Assembly: GCF_037975245.1 (NCBI RefSeq)
Contig: NC_092579.1
Coordinates: 1,493,501-1,557,500 of the forward strand
Direction: 5' to 3'
Length of the DNA: 64,000 nt
DNA from: Apostichopus japonicus
Taxonomy: Eukaryota; Echinodermata; Holothuroidea; Aspidochirotida; Stichopodidae
The notes under the pieces were generated by a model, which was not told where the DNA came from, searched no databases, and saw only the letters and a program-made list of their open reading frames with translations. Below are positions 48,801-57,500 of the stretch, piece by piece (within the stretch, counting starts at the first letter, position 1; every line of letters starts with the position of its first letter). Position numbers and translations under genes: made by a program.

Positions 48801-51800
48801 TTGATGACCTGTGAACTGCGAAGAGGGATGCTGGAATGGACACTCTGCCAAAGAAATTTATCGGACATTACATGGCTCTCCTCTGCAACTTTCCAGCGGT
48901 GTTTCTTACCTTCACATACTCTTAATTTGATGTTGTCAATGTCATTGTGTGTGCCTGTTTGCTTTCATTCTTGAAATTAAAACAGACTTTTACATAATCT
49001 AAAACTTCATGACACCAACAGCATACCTAGAGGCAGGCGCGTAGCATATTTTTATGATATCGCTAGTAATTTCAAAATAGAAAATGCTTAGATGCAACTT
49101 ACAAGGCCTGGGAAGTGCCATTTCCAGCGATATGGGAGGCATTTTTGGCCAATTTTTTTCGGTCTGCTTAGATAGTTTGCCTACAAGCTTCGCCCCTCCC
49201 TTGGCAAATTCCTCGCTACACGCCTGCCTAGAGGTAGACTTTTACATAATCCCAAACCTACCTTCCTTCATGACACCAACAGCATACCTAGAGGTAGACT
49301 TTTACGTAATCCCAAACCTACCTTCCTTCATGACACCAACAGCATACCTAGAAGTAGACTTTTACGTAATCCCAAACTTACCTTCCTTCATGACACCAAC
49401 AGCATACCTAGAGGTAGACTTTTATGTAATCCCAAACTTACCTTCCTTCATGACACCAACAGCATACCTAGAGGTTACAGGGGTTGCATCTGTTGATGAC
49501 AGTGTTTGCTTGTCCATAAGATTACTGGAAAAATGGCAAAGAGAGGAAAAGTGGATGGAAAAAGGTGATCATGAAATTTGATGAAAGGAATAAGATTTGG
49601 TCTTTTCGGGTTCTAAGGACCTGGATGGGCTTGGGCCATCATCAAATATGTTTTTTTTTAAGTTTTATTGTAAAAACAGATTATCAAAAATTGCTTTTCA
49701 AAACAATAAAGTTACATTTAGTTGTAGCAGATGTATAGTACCTAGCCTATATTACATACTGTAGAAGAGAGGCTGCAGTTGTTATGACTATGACTATGGT
49801 GAAACATCTTATAACTGACATGCTTATGTTTATATGTTAAGCCTCAGTAATCAATCTTAAGGCTGAAATGTTAAGATTGACATGTTACCCCTAAGCCTAA
49901 TTAATCATTCTGAAACCTGACATTTCAGCCTAATTAATGTCAGTGTTAAGCCTCATTAATCAATGTTATCCAAACGAATTAATCAATGCTAATGCTAATT
50001 TTTTTAAATATTGTCATGTTCAGCCTTCTTAGTCATTGATTAGATTGGGTTGTTCTGGCTAATTATCAGCTTAAGTCTGCAGTATTTTGCCATTTATTAG
50101 AATTTGTGGTCTTCAATATTTCTTGTCATTTCTGGATAATTCGATTCAATTCCAGTTCAATCTGGTATTGCCTTTGCTTGGCTAATTCTTTGAAGCTAAC
50201 AACAATTATAGATTATACTAATGCCTCAAGCAATAACTTAAACTGCACCGCATCGCAAACTGTTAAGCATGTCCAAAATGGTCATACTGCGATGCAAATG
50301 GTGAAACTGCTATAAAAGTGCAAAGAATAGATGCATTGCAGTGTTTGGATGCAGGAATCATTGTAATTTATACGACACGAAATTCAGAACCTTCACAACC
50401 ATTAGACAAGATCTGAACACTAAATTATTCCCCGTGTCCAGAATTACTGAATACTGTAAAACCTTGATTATGCATATACCTTGGAAAGTTATTGATGTGG
50501 AAAATTATATATTGATAAACCTATTTGTCCCCATGAAATAAAATTGGTTATTTTCATAAACTTTACATACTGTAAGTACAATGTGTTTCATAACATATTG
50601 TACGATACTGCAGTGTGTGTAAGCATTTACTTTTCTCTGTCTTTGTGCCATAACTGGATAATATAGGACGCCGGTGATAGCATAGACAGTGCCAATAATC
50701 AAAGTTTTTCTGTAATATTTGACAGAAATGATAAAACTCTCACCTTTTAAAGAGGGGTTCATCGTCGTTTTCAGTTCCATCTACGTTCAACGCAATCTGT
50801 TCACCTTTACTATGAGCATAGCATGAGGTGTTGGTATCAACTGCTATATCCAGCTCGAACTATGAAAAACAGAAACGGTTTTAACACTGGAACATATTTG
50901 ACAAGATATTGGTGGAGAGGGATTTTGAATAATTATATTTATGATTTATGACTTTGCTTGAGTCTAAACAGAGCTCGATCCTGGTGGATGTTTACAAACC
51001 ATGATACATACCTGTCCCCACACAATGCACATATAAATGCACTCCAATCTACGTAGCCTACACAATTACTCACAGTTTAACTTTGCCCACTATGACTTAA
51101 TCACAGACCAGTGCACACTTTCCCATTCCACTGGATCAACCATCTCTACAACTCTCTCAAACTATACAAGCCAACACTCTAGTAAAAGAATAACAATCGG
51201 TATGTTAGTTCTCTCAGACGTCTGCACATGCTCGGTTAGAATAACAGAACTTAATGGAGCAGTTACAAACCTTCTTCTGTTTTGGTTTTATCCTTGATGA
51301 AAGATGGCGATAGTTGGTGTAAGGCTTATTGGCAGGCCTCATTGGATGCTGCGAAAAGAAAAGAATACACTGTAAATTGTTTGAATATGTCAAGATTTGA
51401 ATAAAAAAAAAGAAATAATTCCTACCGCTTGAAGTTTCCTTATAAAACTGTTCACTGAAATCCTACTAGAGGTGGAGAGGGCAACAACTGAAGAATTCCT
51501 TCAATTCTCTTACAATTTAAAAAAAAAAACTCATTCATTCTGCAATGAGAACTCAAAGTACATGATACATACTGTACTGTAGTTGGTGGACTTACAATTA
51601 AAGTTACTGTAATTTAATGAACTAATGCTGTGGAATAGTTTCTTCAATGTCTGATTTAAACCTAGATACAATATGTGAAAGGTTGTGAGGTGATGTGCAA
51701 AAACACAATGCATTTAATTAGTTAGTTGTATTGTAATATTCAAATGATTCCTGAATATGTGAGGTTACTATCAGAACAATATGAGACCTTGCTGCTCAAT

Positions 51801-52623
51801 ATTTTAACTTGTTCCAAATGTTTATCAGTTTTATACTCTCATTCTAATATCCAAGTCCAATTGACTCCTCACTTTCCCAATTCAGTTGTTCCTTACCAAG
51901 CTTTTTGATTATTTTTGAATTCTAATCAACAGATCTCACCTGGAACAAATAGAGGTTTTCCATCAGTTCTTTGGACAGGAACACATCAACCTACAAAAGA
52001 AGGGAAAGGCATAATTATCATTGAGCTAAAACTACAATTTGGCTCAATGTGCACATTGAATGTCCTCTGACCAGCCTTGATTATACTAGAATGTAAAGCA
52101 TTTTATTAATTACAAACTACACATGTATACATACCTGTACTGTACATAAATCCACATGAGTCACTGAACTTACTGAGCAAAGATACCTAGGATGTGTGAA
52201 TCACTGAACACAATCACCCTCAAACTCTGTCAAAACCTGTTGAGGTTTATAAGGCAGTAATAAATACAAGGAGCAATCACAAAGGTGGTTGGGTTTGCAA
52301 GACACTGTCCAGTGCGACACAAACACATCTCAAAGATCGAATTGTTACAGTATCACACAGTATGATTCATACTGTGTTGCATAAGTGTCACAAATTACAG
52401 TACGTATACATGTGTCTACTAAATCACAAATATCTACCTGCTTCCCAAAACACTAGAAAATGACTAATTAGACTAGGGATACCATTTAACATGTTTAAAA
52501 GGAACTTTAATACTGCATCATGTTTGGGGTAAAACAAATATTACATACTGTTAAATGATCATGATGAATGAAAACTGATACTGTACTCACCTCATCCACC
52601 ACTGGGTCATCCTCTTCATCCAT
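24786..52623 (-). CDS. POLR3E: RNA polymerase III subunit RPC5, 18 coding exons, complete
   Basis: RPC5 pairs with RPC4 in a TFIIF-like subcomplex of nuclear Pol III that transcribes tRNA and 5S genes. Exons, 5' to 3': 52591-52623, 51940-51990, 51271-51348, 50744-50859, 49442-49524, 48003-48116, 47021-47193, 45874-45956, 45051-45187, 43666-43786, 39799-39880, 38777-38836, 38302-38459, 36599-36666, 35516-35985, 35165-35236, 32228-32353, 24786-24845. Phases join without error to give 694 residues (human about 708), and all introns are GT-AG. Diagnostic stretches against the known family are EEDDPVV near the start, IKPKQKK, SKGEQIALNVDG (72-83), LMDKQT, GELHLTP, RPSFNYLD, GVPAEILCRGRDYL (344-357), the basic/acidic linker 454-530, and WYLKGT at the C-terminus. 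The family's winged-helix domains lie in the C-terminal half. It is head to head with CIAO3. I inferred exons by reading splice sites and homology, so a small missed exon cannot be excluded. Confidence 0.93.
25384..26075. repeat. 149-bp tandem array, about 4.6 copies
   Basis: The marker GACAATCTATTAAACCACTGC starts at 25395, 25544, 25693, 25842 and 25991, exactly 149 bp apart. Copies are nearly identical, differing mainly at GTGTAGACA versus GTGAGGACA and CATCATC versus CATGATC. The last copy diverges at about 26065. High identity suggests recent expansion. Confidence 0.92.
26785..27320. repeat. 16-bp minisatellite (GGTCCAACACCACCCG)
   Basis: Nine near-identical 16-bp units containing CCCGGG run from 27172 to 27319. 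From 26785 they are preceded by degenerate 15-18-bp relatives such as GAGACAACCCGGGTCG. Because 16 is not a multiple of 3, the repeat gives spurious long frames on both strands. Confidence 0.92.
32354..35164 (-). other. POLR3E intron 16, repeats and one MITE
   Basis: It holds the element at 32977-33280, a sequence at 33350-33480 related to the intron-9 array, a (GGAT)n-like tract at 33515-33585, and two direct 43-44-bp copies at about 33858-33943 (GGGTAGATAAATGAAATGTC). No exon was seen. Confidence 0.6.
32977..33280. mobile_element. CAGGGATG-ended MITE, 304 bp, 6-bp TSD
   Basis: The ends are CAGGGATGTGCTCA and TGAGCACATCCCTG, a perfect 14-bp inverted repeat. The flanks are GTCATT at 32971-32976 and 33281-33286, a 6-bp duplication. 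The interior has repeated TGCCGGGCAG and CTGGGCGGC motifs shared with the element at 46449-46919. The ends look hAT-like and some hAT groups make short duplications (inference). Confidence 0.75.
35516..35985 (-). CDS. POLR3E: POLR3E exon 15 (linker and C-terminal domain)
   Basis: The largest exon, residues 453-609. The first half is a low-complexity, Ser/Asn/Gln/Asp-rich linker, as in other RPC5 proteins. The second half from EELKKLLRTVIREQF has the conserved helix-rich C-terminal domain, aligning with human ELKAFVEATFQRQF and ISDRML. Confidence 0.9.
36007..36145. repeat. imperfect tandem repeat, about 55-60-bp unit, 3 copies
   Basis: In POLR3E intron 14, near the acceptor of exon 15. Units share ACATGGACTTGTTTAACAC and TGTAATTA. 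Confidence 0.8.
36735..37270. repeat. 11-bp minisatellite based on TACATGTAG
   Basis: More than 40 copies of an 11-bp unit, [AGT]ATACATGTAG with variants such as GTACACATGTA, fill this part of POLR3E intron 13. Every unit contains the palindrome ACATGT. An 11-bp unit keeps frames open for long distances, which explains the Tyr/Cys/Thr-rich reading frames here; these are not genes. Confidence 0.95.
37265..38301 (-). repeat. donor-containing tandem array at the start of POLR3E intron 13
   Basis: Read on the minus strand, the intron opens with GTGAGTATAGATGTGTA and this motif recurs. Further copies are GTGAGTATAGATGTG at about 38245, GTGAGTATGGATGTG at about 37448, GCGAGTCTTGATGTG at about 37391, GTGAGTCTGAATGTG at about 37355, GTGAGTATGGATGTG at about 37321 and GTGAGTGTGAGTGTG at about 37286. 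Spacings vary from about 34 to 56 bp after removing the inserted element at 37496-38224. Several copies are preceded by ACCA(A/G)(A/C)A, like the exon end. Confidence 0.85.
37496..38224. mobile_element. CAGGGATG-ended element, 729 bp, 6-bp TSD
   Basis: A perfect 13-bp inverted repeat, CAGGGATGTAAGT at 37496 and its complement ending at 38224, is flanked by ATAAAT at 37490-37495 and 38225-38230. It contains internal duplications: an about 90-bp unit at 37547-37695 (TAACACATCCTAC..TTACACACTATCGTTA) and a 48-bp unit at 38127-38217 (CGGATTTCCGTA). No transposase frame was seen. It sits inside the donor-repeat array of intron 13. Confidence 0.8.
38302..38459 (-). CDS. POLR3E: POLR3E exon 13 (winged-helix region)
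   Basis: It encodes residues 378-430, with the conserved pattern DVKEILEQMA, GWEF and YPEIVQRQ of animal RPC5. The donor GTGAGTAT at 38301 downward is the first of about seven similar donor motifs in the following repeat array. Confidence 0.9.
40439..43265. mobile_element. 2.8-kb foldback DNA transposon with about 740-bp inverted arms
   Basis: The left arm 40439-41187 and right arm 42527-43265 are inverted copies of each other, about 95% alike by eye. For example, the same 63-codon reading frame appears at 40936-41127 on the minus strand and 42587-42778 on the plus strand. The outer ends are GGGTAATTCC and GGAATGACCC. The flanks TACA (40435-40438 and 43266-43269) suggest a 4-bp target duplication. 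The 1.3-kb centre carries a broken coding remnant. I cannot place the element in a superfamily from this. Confidence 0.8.
41767..42100 (+). pseudogene. broken coding remnant in the centre of the foldback element
   Basis: Two overlapping frames look like one frameshifted domain. One frame gives YIAGMYDNEWYIG just before 41965. The next gives VEISEEENDVFVKLMKR and then LPWPQNTHNNCWIPF, ending at a TGA at 42079-42081. The pattern of aromatic residues, an acidic turn, VKLM and WP..CWIPF looks like a small beta-rich domain linked to transposon proteins, but I do not recognise it by name. The gene is not functional as read. Confidence 0.45.
44050..44515. repeat. imperfect tandem repeat, about 85-90-bp unit, about 5 copies
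   Basis: In POLR3E intron 9. Units share TGTGCTTCAAAGCA, TTACAGTAT.AACAGTT, and ACATGATATTCATACTGTCAGTA. A related single copy is at 33350-33480 in intron 16, with GTGCTTTGAAGCATGATAT and ATACTGTCAGTA. Confidence 0.85.
46040..46130 (+). repeat. tRNA-like SINE head (tentative)
   Basis: In POLR3E intron 7. TATAGTCGAGTGGA near 46050 resembles an A box and GGTTCATTCC at 46101-46110 resembles a Pol III B box (consensus GGTTCGANTCC). The intervening sequence does not fold into a good cloverleaf by eye, so it is at best a tRNA-derived repeat. Confidence 0.35.
46449..46919. mobile_element. CAGGGAT-ended element, 471 bp
   Basis: The ends are CAGGGATTTG and CACATCCCTG (CAGGGATGTG from the outside), flanked by CTTAG on both sides (5 bp). 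The interior has repeated GCCCAGCACT/TGGGCGGC motifs like the element at 32977-33280 and a CCTTAGACCCCTCCCC block like the MITE at 6407-6765. It lies in POLR3E intron 7. Confidence 0.6.
48984..49475 (-). repeat. POLR3E: 60-bp tandem array carrying copies of the POLR3E exon 5 donor
   Basis: Units repeat with exact 60-bp period, with donor positions at 49441, 49381, 49321 and 49261. An older diverged copy lies at 48984-49033, beyond an inserted MITE. Each unit, read on the minus strand, contains the last about 30 nt of exon 5, the donor (GTAAGT in the first two, GTAGGT in the next two) and about 30 nt of intron. In each unit a TAA follows seven codons after the donor in the exon frame. Confidence 0.9.
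49034..49226. mobile_element. hAT MITE, 193 bp, 8-bp TSD, inside the donor array
   Basis: The ends are CAGGCGCGTAGC and GCTACACGCCTG (CAGGCGTGTAGC from the outside, one mismatch in 12). It is flanked by the exact 8-bp duplication CCTAGAGG at 49026-49033 and 49227-49234. The interior (GATGCAACTT..AGGCCTGGGAAGTGCC) matches the block at 3250-3360 in the large hAT element, so they share a family. Confidence 0.88.
49442..49524 (-). CDS. POLR3E: POLR3E exon 5 with donor inside a 60-bp tandem array
   Basis: It encodes residues 93-121 (with split codons), including LMDKQT and ending MKEG. The exon must extend to ATGAAGGAAG before GTAAGTTT, because an earlier GT after CTCTAG would break the frame into exon 6. 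The last about 30 nt of the exon and its donor are the first unit of the array at 49222-49475. Confidence 0.85.
49820..50070. repeat. degenerate short repeats (TAAGCCTNATTAATCA)
   Basis: In POLR3E intron 4. AAGCCTAATTAATCAT, AAGCCTCATTAATCAA, AAGCCTCAGTAATCAA and similar words recur about six times at irregular spacing. Confidence 0.55.
52591..52623 (-). CDS. POLR3E: POLR3E exon 1 (start codon)
   Basis: It encodes 11 residues, MDEEDDPVVDE, matching the acidic start of animal RPC5. The ATG has A at -3 and G at +4. An in-frame TAA lies three codons upstream, which fixes the start. The donor is GAG followed by GTGAGT. Confidence 0.88.
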
Positions 52624-54506
52624 AATGTCTTATGCAGCTTTAAATCCAAATGAATGGAACTAAATATTGTAAGGAAAGAGAAAAAGTTTTCAAAGGTCTT
52701 TCCAAATCGAATGGACTAGGAGCTGTGCTCTCTTTCAACCCTAGGACTAGTACTCTTGCACCATATGTAAAGGCCATAGAGACAACATTTCATTCCAGTA
52801 GATCATCTTCATATCATTTTGATGGGGTTAAGCCTACTGCAAGCTTCAGTAACTCTTGAGCAGGACTCAGTGTGAATGCTCTTCATAGCAATCAGAATAT
52901 GATGGAAATAATGAACCTATTGTTGCATCTACTGGTAGCCAAAGCCAAGGAACTGTTAGCCTAAGTAGCCTGCACTGCCTACAGAAGCGGATTAATTACA
53001 CAGAGTACCAGTTAAGTACTGTAATAACATTTGGGGTAAAACTCACAGCAAATCAGAAAGAAATTCAAACAATACAGATCCTTGAAGTAAAATAATAAAG
53101 ATGAGTCTGCTTAAAGCACATAAAATTTTGATCAAAATCTGACATATGTTGAACAAACAGAGCTTGAATGAAGTTCTTGTCTGTACAAAAATAGAATACA
53201 CTGCCAACTTGAAACCTCATCTCTACTCCAGAGATGCAGTTTTGGTCATCAAACAAACTGGAGGAAGCTTAGTGGACTTCCAACTTTCTTAAGTGCATAG
53301 TCCACATAACGCTATCAATAAAGGTTCCATCCCCCACTGCGACTCTGCCTTAGAGAATGGATGCTCAGTGGGCAATGTTTTCATGAAACAATATCTGTTC
53401 ATGCAGCAAGCACTCAGTTACCAACATATGTTCGATCCCCAACTTTTAACTGACACTTCACTCAACTGCGACTGAGCCTTCACACCAGAATGAAGGTTCA
53501 GTGGACATAAATATTTTTATGAAATAATCTATGTTTATGCAGCCAACATTAAGTAACCAACATAGGTTCGATCTCTCCCCCCCCCCCCCCACCGTCTGCA
53601 CCTATCCTCAAAAAATGTGGACTTTCGTATAGTAACTAAATTGTGTTACATAACATTGCATCGCTCTCAAAATAAAGCCAAAGATTGACTGTTTTACTGC
53701 AACTGTGTTTTTTGTTGTTATCAAATAGGTACTTTCAAACAGTGATAGGGTATTTCATAGACTAGACTTGTTAGTTCTTGTTGCCAACCACAGAAATAAT
53801 TCTGTAGGACTTTGACACATGGTGAGATTATTGGAAATGCCCATTTATGCAAATTGGAAGGCAACTGTACTGACTGTGAGGAAAATACACCTAGAGGCAA
53901 TGGGTAAATTCAGCCTATCCTTGTCAATTCTGTACTATGCTGTATAGGGCCTAGTCCTAGGCCGAAATACTACCAGCTTAGACCAAAGTACACAGGCTAC
54001 TACTTGGTGTAGTATGGTTAGGCTTGTGTTGGTGGCAGCATATTAACAATAAATAATGGGATAGAACTAGTTACTTATGCCAAGTGTTTGGTAATGTTGG
54101 ATACAATACTGAGGTCGGCCCAATGGTATGTCAGACATGAACGTAGGACTAGCTTATGCTTAGGCCTACACTATGTTACAGTGTCAGTAGCCTATGCTTA
54201 CTATGTTATGCCAGGTTACATTTACAAGGACCTAAGTTCTCGCCATTAAGTTATAACGCTAAAACGACTAACATTTATCCAGAATCACCCGTACTCTCGA
54301 GATGAGCACCGTTCACTGTAATGGTAGCAATAACTGAAACGCTGAGAGTTCATGTCATCCCTCTGAAGCATTTGCACGTTTCCATTGCGATACCACAGCG
54401 GCTGCGACAGAAACACGGTTGACAATGAATCTAGCAAAAATTTGCGCTGAGTAATGGTCAAATGAATTCATTTGTAAATCTTGGACGAAAAAATTCTGGG
54501 CAAATC
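52624..54506. other. intergenic space between POLR3E and CIAO3 start codons
   Basis: It holds two imperfect about 125-bp direct copies at about 53340-53575 (GTTACCAACATATGTTCGATC and GTAACCAACATAGGTTCGATC near their ends), then a C-run at 53576-53591. Any non-coding first exons of both genes must lie here. I could not place them. Confidence 0.55.
54230..54460. promoter_or_regulatory. CpG-rich segment, candidate bidirectional promoter
   Basis: About 13 CpG dinucleotides occur in about 220 bp, clearly denser than in the surrounding AT-rich, CpG-poor sequence. It lies just upstream of the CIAO3 start and on the 5' side of POLR3E. No TATA box was seen. Promoter function is inference from composition and position. 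Confidence 0.4.
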
Positions 54507-57500
54507 ATGGCTGCAGCTGACTTCAGTGGTCTAATGAAGATCACGGATCTTGACGACTTCATAACACCATCTCAGGTTCAACGTTTTGTCAATTGGGTTT
54601 TCATCTATAGAATAGGAATAAAGTTTGGAAAGAAATTATCACTTTATTAGTTACTGTTGACGTTGTAGGCTACTTCCTTTGACTTAGGGGTAGTTCCGCG
54701 AACTTCATTTTACTATCTTGCACCATTGTGCACTAATGTACATAGGGCCTACGTAATATTAATTACGAGTGCTTATGAAAGTAAAGATAATGTGAAGTTC
54801 CAGCTGTGTACTTACAGTAACAATAATTATTTGGTCCTATAGGCCATATGTAGAATTACATCATTACATTTGCCTGTATGGTTCAGGCCTCCAGTGATTT
54901 ATAACATGTATAATCATACAAGTTATAGCAAAGGTCCAAGAACTACTGTGTGGATAAAAATTTGCAGCACAGTAAACAATTTCATTTCTGAACATTTTGC
55001 TCTGTGGTCTGGTAAGATGTTGTTATTTCTTAAATTTCTAGTCTAGACACTAGTCTAGACAAGGATCATAACTGTTAAATATTATTAGTTTTAGTTTCTT
55101 TCTTGTTACGGCATCCTGATGAACTCTGTTCAGTTAGCATTTAGTGATGGAAAATCAAATTGAGTTACATTTGGAAGTTACTGTAACCTGAGATATTTAA
55201 TTATATCCTTTCTTATCTTTTCACATTATAAAATGATTATGTATGAGAACTGTGTATACTGAATGCTATAAAATGGCAGGATTAATTTTGTCAGCAATTG
55301 ACTATACAGAATAACACAATCACTAAATAATACAATTTTGGTGACATTTTTTCAACTGTAATTAGAAATATATATAGCAACCAAAAGGAATAAGTCACAA
55401 TGTAATAATTTGTTAATGATCAATTATAAGGTTGCTGCTCATTAAGATGATTTAAGTGCAGATAGAGTTAACTTTAATGTACTGCTATGTTATAAACACA
55501 TATTATAATCATTTTTAATTTCTTTGTGTGTGGGTGTGTGATGTACATGTGACAGTATATCTTTGTATATTTTTCTCTTTATAAGGAATGCATCAAACCT
55601 GTTAAAATTGAAAAGAAGGAAGGAAAGAGAGGAGCAATCAAGATAGAAGATGATGGAAGTTACTCCCAAATTATGGAGGTTAATGTTTCATTCCATTGTC
55701 GACACCCTTGTCAATATTTCCTTCTTCAGTTGAGGACAGAATGTTTGACAAAATTATTTTAGCACAGTTCTTAGATTAAATCAAATGGAGTAGAATCTTC
55801 TCGGACAATTGCAGTTCGTTCTTTCAGTGATTCAGTTAAATTTATTGGTTGAATGGATTTTATGTTAAGCTGGGTTCTCTGATATGATACGGCTACATGT
55901 ATGAATAGGACTTTGAAAACCCTCTTGCAGGCAGTAGAAAGTTTGTTGACCTGCATTCTTTTCACCTCTTTTACATCTTTTCTAATCATTCTTCACCAGT
56001 GCCTTTGTTTATAACCTTTCCAATCACTTTGACTAGTTTACAATTATACTGATAGGGAATTTGAAGCTGTTTTCAAGCATCATTTGTAGTCTGTAGCCAA
56101 TATTGAGCATTAAACAACCAAATTTACCATTATAAACACAGGATGGAGAAGAAGTGAAATTAAAGAAAGCAAGGATTACGTTGAATGACTGCTTAGCATG
56201 CAGTGGTTGTATCACATCAGCAGAGAGTGTTCTCATCACACAACAAAGCCAGGAGGAACTCTACAGGGTTTTGGCAGCAAATAAGGTAAAATGTACCTAG
56301 GAATACTCTACTATCTCATAACCTTACCTAATGCCAGATAATGCAGCTGCTATGTAAGGTAACATGAACCTAGGAATACTTTACTATCTAATTGTCTTAC
56401 CTTATGCCAGATAATGCAGCTGCTATGGTAGGTAACATATTACCTACAGTAGGAATACTGTACTATCTAATTACAGTACTTTACCTCATGCCAGATAATG
56501 CAGCTGCTATGTAAGGTAACATGTACCTAGGAATACTTTACTATCTAATTGTCTTACCTTATGCCAGATAATGCAGCTGCTATGTTAGGTAACATATTAC
56601 CTAGGAATACTGTACTATCTAATTACAGTACTTTACCTCATGCCAGATAATGCAGCTGCTATGTAAGGTAACATGTACCTAGGAATACTTTACTATCTAA
56701 TTGTCTTACCTTATGCCAGATAATGCAGCTGCTATGTTAGGTAACATATTACCTAGGAATACTGTACTATCTAATTACAGTACTTTACCTCATGCCAGAT
56801 AATGCAGCTGCTATGTAAGGTAACATGTACCTAGGAATACTTTACTATCTAATTGTCTTACCTTATGCCAGATAATGCAGCTGCTATGTTAGGTAACATA
56901 TTACCTAGGAATACTGTACTATCTAATTACAGTACTTTACCTCATGCCAGATAATGCAGCTGCTATGTAAGGTAACATGAACCTAGGAATACTTTACTAT
57001 CTAATTGTCTTACCTTATGCCAGATAATGCAGCTGCTATGTTAGGTAACATATTACCTAGGAATACTATACTATCTAATTACAGTACTTTACCTCATGCC
57101 AGATAATGCAGCTGCTATGTAAGGTAACATGTACCTAGGAATACTTTACTATCTAATTGTCTTACCTTATGCCAGATAATGCAGCTACTATGTTAGGTAA
57201 CATATTACCTAGGAATACTGTACTATCTAATTACAGTACTTTACCTCATGCCAGATTATGCAGCTGCTATGTAAGGGAACTTGTACCTAGGAATACTCTA
57301 CTATCTCATAACCTTACCTAATGCCAGATAATGCAGCTGCTATGTTTGGTAACATGTACCTTGGAATACTGTACTATCTAATTACAGTACTTTACCTTAT
57401 GTCAGATAAAGCAGTTGTTATGTCAGGTAACATGTACTGTACCTAGGAATACTCTACTATCTAGTTACCTTACCTCATTCCAGTTAATGCAGTTGCTATG

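Noticed and set aside
49468-49524. Shorter exon 5 ending at CTCTAG before GTATGC
   Set aside because: It would join exon 6 out of frame and hit a stop; ending at GAAG before GTAAGT restores the conserved GELHLTP reading.
49084-49581. 165-codon plus-strand frame with four 20-residue repeats
   Set aside because: It is the antisense reading of the 60-bp donor array plus the hAT MITE, opposite to POLR3E exon 5.
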